NCBI GenBank assembly: GCA_019454045.1
Contig: SKCR01037647.1
Location: 1-64,000, forward strand
Direction of reading: 5' to 3'
DNA: 64,000 bases
DNA from: Zanthoxylum bungeanum
Lineage: Eukaryota > Streptophyta > Magnoliopsida > Sapindales > Rutaceae
The position numbers and the translations under genes are program-made. Shown one piece after another: positions 58,307 through 64,000 of this stretch; within the stretch, counting starts at the first letter, position 1, and each line of letters starts with the position of its first letter. The notes under the pieces were generated by a model. That model saw only the letters and a program-made list of their open reading frames with translations. It was not told where the DNA came from and made no database searches.

Positions 58307-58802
58307 TAGACGGTGTTTCCGGGAGATGACACGTGTAAAGGAAAATCACAATCTCAAGGCTTCTGTCGGTTGCCAAGTGGTCGGCCTAATAGCTGGTCGT
58401 GCTATATCAACCTATTTCGCCATGTCTTGAAAGGTCCGAGCTATTCCACCTACTTAAAGGAGGAGCAGAATAGACCCGAACCGAGCTGATGACCTTATGT
58501 GGTCAGCTTATGAAAACTGCACCAAACCATATACTCCGGTCGGCCAAATTTGAGAGATTGTGTTCGGACTCACTGTCGGGCCGAGGAGTGGCCAACACTT
58601 TCTGAACATTCATCCCTTTTGGAACAAAGGGGAAATTCCACTCTTGCCCACGGCCGCACTGTTCAGCGTACCCGTCGAAACACACCATCAACATCTATCC
58701 CCTAGTTCTCGGTATCAACGAGTTAGTGAGTTGATGTCGGGAACTATAAAAAAGATGGTGTGTCGATCATTCGGTAGGTGGTCGCTCCAGGAACCACGGT
58801 AA

Positions 58803-59228
58803 AAAAAATATCTTTACTTCTTAATCAGGTATTCTCTTCGCCATCTTCATGCATTTGGTTACCGAGAATCCTGCTACCGATTCAGCTCTGCAGAGGGAAG
58901 CTCTTGGTGGGCAAAGCTGTTTACCCTATTTGAGCCTTTTTCAGAGCGAATTCAATATCCCGAGCCCACGTCTGCTGCGCTCACGTTCTTAGCTCTTGAG
59001 GAGTTGCTGTCTGAGGTTCTTGCCCTTGTTCCCGAAATATCTGCAACTAAAGCTGAAATCCCTTCTGCTGAGCTTGAGTCAGAGGTCCTTTCTTTTGAGG
59101 GTAATCCCGAGACGGCTCTTTGTAGGAAACGATATTCTTGTGCTCTTGCAACAATACCAGCAATCTTCTTTCCCTTGCTTGTTTCTGACCGCTTTGCCTT
59201 TCATACTTCGCATAATTTCTTTTCCTAA
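58803..59228 (+). other. Open frame antisense to the gypsy element, possible extra ORF remnant
   Basis: A plus-strand frame stays open for about 141 codons with no ATG near its start. It includes AKLFTLFEPFSERIQYPEPT and LALEELLSEVLALVPEISAT and ends at TAA. It lies just inside the 3' LTR and runs opposite to the element. Extra reading frames, some antisense, are known near the 3' LTR in plant Tat-lineage elements, so this may be such a remnant. No protein family is recognised and it may be chance. A splice acceptor-like CAG at about 58828 could precede a coding exon. Confidence 0.35.
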
Positions 59229-59399
59229 CCTGCTGACTTGCTCTTCTGAACCAGGATGTGAGGAGAAGTTTTGAGCCCGATCACCTGTAAATTCAACCAT
59301 GGGGGGAATGTTTCTGAGACGATGGCGATTTGTTCGGTGGGACGTAACCCGACCCCAAGGTGAGAGACATACTTGGCTTTGGGGGAATGTTACATCCCC

Positions 59400-59590
59400 A
59401 GTCCAATGAATTAGACCCGCTGGGATTCACCCAAACCCGAGCTGAATAATAATCCGACCTCGGCGGAACGAGATCAAGTCCCAAGCCGAATAAACCACAA
59501 AGCCTCGGCGGAACGAATCCAGCCCCGAGCTGATGGTACAATGAGACCTCGGTAGAACGAATCCAGCCCCGAGCCAAATAAAATCGAAAC
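59400..59590. repeat. Short tandem array, unit about 57 bp
   Basis: Three to four diverged units carry CCTCGGCGGAACGAATCCAG and CCCGAGC. The unit differs from the 70-bp array that begins 50 bases later. Confidence 0.7.
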
Positions 59591-59640
59591 TTGACATAGG
59601 CGTCCCCTGGTGCCTTCAAAACACAAATTCTGGCACCAGC

Positions 59641-61875
59641 GACTCGGTTAGGCCGATTGTTTCACGGGGGCATTCACTCTCCGCGGTCGCCATCCCGAGG
59701 TGATATTGCCGACTCGGTTAGGCCGATTTGCTTCATGAGGGCATTCCCTCCCTGTGGTCGCCATCCCGAGTAACATTGCTGACTCGGTTAGACAGATTGC
59801 TTCACGGGGGCACTCCCTCCCGCGGTCGTCATCCCGAGGTGATATTGCTGACTCGGTTAGGCCGATTTCCTCACTGGGGCATTCCCTCCCCGCGGTCGCC
59901 ATCCCGAGGTGATATTGCCGACTCGGTTAGGTCGATTGCTTCACGGGGGCATTCTCTCCCCGCGGTCGCCATCCCGAGGTGATACTGCTGACTCGGTTAG
60001 GCCGATTTCTTCACGGATGCATTCTATCCCCGCGGTCGCCATCCCGAGGTGATATTACTGACTCGGTTAGGCCGATTACTTAACGGGGGCATTCCCTCCC
60101 CGCTGTCGCCATCCCGAGGTGATACTGCTGACTCGGTTAGGCCGATTGCTTCACGGGGACATTCCCTCCCCGCGGTCGCCATCCCGAGGTGATACTGCTG
60201 ACTCGGTTAGGCCGATTGCTTAACGGGGGCATTCCCTCCCCGCGGTCACCCTCCCGAGGTGATATTACTGACTTGGTTAGGTCGGTTGCTTCACAGGGGC
60301 ATTCCGTCCGTGCGGTCGCCATCCCGAGGTGATATTGCAGACTCGGTTAGGTCGATTACTTCACGGGGGCATTCCCTCCCCACGGTCACCATCCCGATGT
60401 GATTCGGCTGACTCGGTTAGGCCGATTGCTTCACGGGGAAATTCCCTCCTCGCGGTCGCCATCCCGAGGTGATATTGTTGACTCGGTTAGGCCGATTGCT
60501 TCAAGGGGCATTCCCTCCCCGCGGTCGCCATCCCGAGGTGATATTGCTGACTCGGTTAGGCCGATTGCTTCACGGGGGCATTCCCTCCCCACGGTCGCCA
60601 TCCCGAGGTGATATTGCTGACTCGGTTAGGCCGATTGCTTCACGGGGGCATTCCCTCCCCACGGTCGCCATCCCGAGGTGATATTGCTGACTCGGTTAGG
60701 CCGATTGCTTCACGGGGGCATTCCCTCCCCACGGTCGCCATCCCGAGGTGATACTGCTGACTCGGTTAGGCCGATTGCTTAACGGGGGCATTCCCTCCCC
60801 GCGGTCACCCTCCCGAGGTGATATTACTGACTTGGTTAGGTCGGTTGCTTCACAGGGGCATTCCGTCCGTGCGGTCGTCATCCCGAGGTGATATTGCAGA
60901 CTCGGTTAGGTCGATTACTTCACGGGGGCATTCCCTCCCCACGGTCACCATCCCGATGTGATTCGGCTGACTCGGTTATGCCGATTGCTTCACGGGGAAA
61001 TTCCCTCCTCGCGGTCGCCATCTCGAGGTGATATTGTTGACTCGGTTAGGCCGATTGCTTCAAGGGGCATTCCCTCCCCGCGGTCGCCATCCCGAGGTGA
61101 TATTGCTGACTCGGTTAGGCCGATTGCTTCACGGGGGCATTCCCTCCCCACAGTCCCCATCCCGAGGTGATATTGCTGACTCGGTTAGGCCGATTGCTTC
61201 ACGGGGGCATTCCCTCCCCACGGTCGCCATCCCGAGGTGATATTGCTGACTCGGTTAGGTCGATTGCTTCACGGGGGTATTCCCTCCCCGCGGTCGCCAT
61301 CCCGAGGTGATATTACTGACTCGGTTAGGCCGATTTCTTCACGGGGGCATTCCTTCCCCGCGGTCGCCATCCCGAGGTGATATTGTTGACTTGGTTAGGT
61401 CGGTTGCTTCACAGGGGCATTCCGTCCATGCGGTCGCCATCCCGAGGTGATATTGCAAACTCGGTTAGGCCGATTGCTTCACGGGGGCATTCCTTCCCCT
61501 CGGTCGCCATCCCGAGGTGATATTGTTGACTTGGTTAGGTCGGTTGCTTCACAGGGGCATTCCGTCCATGCGGTCGCCATCCGAGGTGATATTGCAAACT
61601 CGGTTAGGCCGATTACTTCACGGGGGCATTCCCTCCCCACGGTCACCATCCCGATGTGATTCTGCTGACTCGGTTAGGCCGATTGCTTCACGGGGGCATT
61701 CCCTCCCCACGGTCGCCATCCCGAGGTGATATTGCTGACTCGGTTAGGCCGATTGCTTCACGGGGGTATTCCCTCCCCGCGGTCGCCATCCCGAGGTGAT
61801 ATTACTGACTCGGTTAGGCCGATTGCTTCACGGGGGCATTCCTTCCCCGCGGTCGCCATCCCGAGGTGATACACA
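59641..61875. repeat. 70-bp tandem array, about 32 units, with higher-order repeat
   Basis: The unit begins GACTCGGTTAGGCCGATTGC and ends TCCCGAGGTGATATTGCT. Variant units (for example TTCACAGGGGCATTCCGTCC, GATTCGGCTGACTCGG, ACGGGGAAATTCC) recur at a spacing of 559 bases, which is eight monomers less one base, so blocks near 60130-60690 and 60690-61250 are a higher-order duplication. The array is GC-rich in AT-rich surroundings and lies in the 3' untranslated side of the gypsy element. Because 70 is not a multiple of 3, the repeated 70-residue frames are products of the period and not genes. Confidence 0.95.
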
Positions 61876-62376
61876 AAAATGCAAGTCATGGGGTAGTTAC
61901 GCTCCAGCTTTGGTAGTTTGACATTGTCACGAAGGGTTCACGTGCTCCCTCATGCACTTCATCCCTTGAAGTAATTTAGATCCACTTAAAATGAAAGGAG
62001 CTAGGTCGGCGCACTTCCACCCGGAGGTTTGATAATGACACCAGTGTTTGGCGTGCCACGGGTTTGGTGCCTTTCCCGACCTCCGATCACCCCTTCGCAC
62101 CGAGCATGTCCAAAAAATAATGAAAATAACTTTCACGTTTAATTAACAAACAAGCAAGATAGGCAAAGTTTCTTAAAAAAAAAAAGAGTTTTATTCATAT
62201 TCAAATGACCTACTGCCCTTCTTACAACACTTTGTGGGACATTTTAAGAGAGGCTTTTACAATTGCTTTCTTCTGCTTCCTGTTTTGCGGTCCAACCGCG
62301 TCTTCTGATCCGAGCTTAAAAAACTCCAGATGCGTATGTCGTACTTGTAAACTTCACACTCGAGTTGTCTCATGCA
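61876..62376. other. Non-coding part of the gypsy interior
   Basis: No domain is recognised. A run of A at about 62174-62184 is followed by GAGTTTTATTCATATTC. On the minus strand this reads as AATAAAA followed by a T-run, like a plant polyadenylation region. The plus-strand frame at 62205-62597 starts with ATG but has no recognisable domain. Confidence 0.4.
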
Positions 62377-62784
62377 TCAGGCGCTTCCTCGGAATCCTTC
62401 GATCTGAACTCGATTCCGAGGATTTCGAGTTGGATCACAGGTTCTGCCGAACCGGGCGCTCCGTAGGCACTCCTTCAATAACTCATTTCTCGGCGCCTGG
62501 CGCATTCCGCGTAGCCCTGGGTACTTGGGCGAGGTCTTCAGTCTCTGCTCTACACGGCTTTCCCGGAAGACTTTTTTCCTCTTTTCTTCCAGTTTAGGGA
62601 AAACCGCCGCACTAGTTAGAACCCCGCCCGATGGGCGTTCCCCTCGCCCTTGGCTGACTAGCTCCCTGACCAATCCTCCAGCACAAGTAACTTGCGAAGC
62701 TGGCAATTTGTAGCTTGGGAAGTGCAGTTCCTTCCTAGTGAGAAGCCTGGTCAGCTGTTGCCAACGGATGTAACCCATCCCCAT
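62377..62784 (-). other. Open frame in the gypsy leader, unrecognised
   Basis: A minus-strand frame of 135 residues, in the sense of the element and about 220 bases after the PBS, begins MGMGYIRWQQLTRLLTRKEL and is rich in Arg and Lys. It sits where gag would start, but no gag blocks are visible. A plus-strand frame overlaps it (62205-62597). It could be a decayed or replaced gag start, or chance in GC-rich DNA. Confidence 0.25.
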
Positions 62785-63008
62785 CGTTACATTTTATTTG
62801 ACAACTCACCCCGGATGGGAGTCCGTTGGCCAATACTTTTACATTTCATTCCACAACTCAACAAAACAGAGCTTCCACCTCCGAAACCCATCCTTCCACT
62901 TCGCTTTATTCATTTCCCTTTTCTCCCATTCTGCTGTTGAATTCTCGCCCAACCCACGACTTCCAACTTCTACCATCGTCCTAACACGCGAGTTGTTTTT
63001 TGTTCGTT

Positions 63009-63025
63009 CCCCACAGACGGCGCCA
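63009..63025 (-). promoter_or_regulatory. Primer-binding site of the non-autonomous gypsy element
   Basis: The minus strand reads TGGCGCCGTCTGTGGGG, five bases after the LTR end at 63031. This form is common in plant gypsy elements. Confidence 0.85.
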
Positions 63026-63030
63026 ACTTT

Positions 63031-64000
63031 TGACGGCTGATTTTGGTCTCAGGGGCGGTAAGGGAATATCGCTCTCAGGACAAATCCTCCTTCAATAGTG
63101 AATTTATTTGGTTATGGGAAACCAAAAGCAAACTTTGATAAAAGGGGAAAAGCACGCAGATTGACACAGAGAGTTAACGTGGTTTGGCGGACTGAATCCA
63201 ACCTACGTCCACGGGCACAAAATGAGAGGGTGTTTGTATTGCTGTAACGTGCTCGGCCGACCAGTTTTGTGGTCGGTCAGTGTGAAAACCGAGCTGTTTT
63301 GTGAAGGAAATTACAAATGGCTATACAAAAGGCCATCTCTCTCTCGTGTTTTTTAATTTCCAAGAAGAGCTTTCTAAAAACCAAAAAGGACCCCCCTAAA
63401 ATATGAGACTACCCCCTTTATATAATAAGAATGAGGCGGTAAAGAGAGGCGGTTGATGTTCCCATTTTGCAGAATCTTCCACGTGACATTTGACTCATTT
63501 AATGGGTTCTCTGCCCCAGGCCTGCTCTTGCCGAAAGTAAGCTTGCCTCCTGACGTCTATCACATCAACCTTGTCTTCTTCTCTACCAAGCGCCACTAAT
63601 AATGGTGACAGCCTGGACGGTGTTTCTGGGAGATGACACGTGTAAAGGAAAATCACAATCTCAAGGCTTCTGTCGGTTGCTAAGTGGTCGGCCTAATAGC
63701 TGGTCGTGCTATATCAACCTATTCCGCCCTGTCTTGAAATGTCCGAGCTATTCGACCTGCTTAAAGGAGGAGCAGAATAGACCCGAACCGAGCTGATGAC
63801 CTTATGTGGTCGGCTTATGAAAACAGCACCAAACCATATACTCCGGTCGGCCAAATTTGAGGGATTGTGTCCGGACTCACTGCCGGGCCGAGGAGTGGCC
63901 AACACTTTCTGAACATTCATCCATTTTGGAACAAAGGGGAAATTCCACTCTTGCCCACGGCCGCACTGTTCAGCGTACCCGTAGAAATACACCATCAACA
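63031..64000 (-). repeat. 5' LTR of the non-autonomous gypsy element
   Basis: The 970-bp LTR starts on the minus strand at the last base of the window (TGTTGATGGTG) and ends GCCGTCA at 63031. It matches the split 3' LTR. Frames inside, such as 63714-63998, are repeated in the other LTR and show no protein similarity. Confidence 0.88.

Larger units (their letters stand above)
47863..58693 (-). repeat. 3' LTR of the non-autonomous gypsy element, split by copia
   Basis: Parts 47863-48452 and 58312-58693 together match 63031-64000. The split is exactly at the TAGAC duplication of the copia element. The LTR start at 58693 (TGTTGATGGTGTG on the minus strand) is preceded by the purine tract AACTAGGGGATAGA. 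Confidence 0.88.
47863..64000 (-). mobile_element. Non-autonomous gypsy element with internal satellite array
   Basis: On the minus strand: 5' LTR 64000-63031, PBS 63025-63009, interior to 58694, polypurine tract, 3' LTR 58693-47863. Without the nested copia element and its extra TSD copy, the 3' LTR is 972 bp against 970 bp for the 5' LTR, with about 95% identity by eye over the first 175 bases. The interior of about 4.3 kb shows no gag, protease, RT or integrase. It holds a 70-bp tandem array, a second array and a long open stretch on the plus strand. The PBS type (TGGCGCCGTCTGTGGGG) and the array near the 3' LTR fit the Tat branch of gypsy elements. The left TSD would be TATGT. Confidence 0.85.

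Noticed and set aside
59648..61729. Series of 60-84 residue frames (many exactly 70 residues) on both strands
   Set aside because: They follow from the 70-bp period of the tandem array, with stops fixed by the repeat. They are not genes.
59641..61875. CRISPR-like array
   Set aside because: The units are contiguous 70-bp tandem copies without unique spacers, in a plant transposon.

Overview
This is nuclear DNA of a flowering plant, probably a eudicot. The evidence is a single-exon plant-type ER small heat-shock protein gene, plant Ty1/copia and Ty3/gypsy polyprotein remnants with plant-style primer-binding sites, hAT elements with 8-bp target duplications, and AT-rich spacers. The window is dominated by transposable elements. 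Only one gene looks like an intact host gene: a signal-peptide-bearing HSP20 protein of 194 residues at 16849-17433, with heat-shock elements and a TATA box just upstream. The supplied open reading frames include TTG and other non-ATG starts, so most of them are not genes.

Layout. 1-944: spacer. 945-16361: remains of a minus-strand Ty3/gypsy element (3' LTR at 945-2113, 5' LTR at about 15700-16361, decayed gag-protease at 13632-15640). It was later hit by a complete but dead hAT transposon (10577-13302), by a copia-type LTR of which only the 3' part remains (9283-10297), and, inside that LTR, by a Tat-lineage gypsy element (5' LTR 6675-9282, gag to partial RT 5535-2213, rest deleted). 16362-17600: promoter, coding region and 3' end of the heat-shock gene. 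17600-31494: spacer and retroelement debris, including three more minus-strand LTR copies of the long family called here LTR-C, a minus-strand chromovirus-like LTR with PBS at 24691-26171, and an unidentified stretch at 21037-24690.

31495-47495: a deep nest. A chromovirus-like LTR (31495-47495) carries a small TIR element (31749-32149), a non-autonomous hAT (33403-33999) and a Tat LTR block (about 34690-46807). The Tat block is interrupted by a degenerate Ty1/copia element (36415-about 45462), whose 5' LTR is itself split by a gypsy solo LTR (37504-39469) with a perfect 5-bp target duplication.

47863-64000: a minus-strand non-autonomous gypsy element. Its 5' LTR (63031-64000) ends exactly at the window edge, and its 3' LTR (47863-58693) is split by a complete copia element (48453-58306, TSD TAGAC). 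The roughly 4.3 kb interior has no recognisable gag or pol. It holds a 70-bp tandem array of about 32 units with higher-order structure, a second short array, and an open frame on the opposite strand.

I found no new pathway or defence system. The most notable items are the non-autonomous gypsy element with its array and antisense frame, the copia element whose LTRs are far better preserved than its coding region, and the precisely delimited nesting history.
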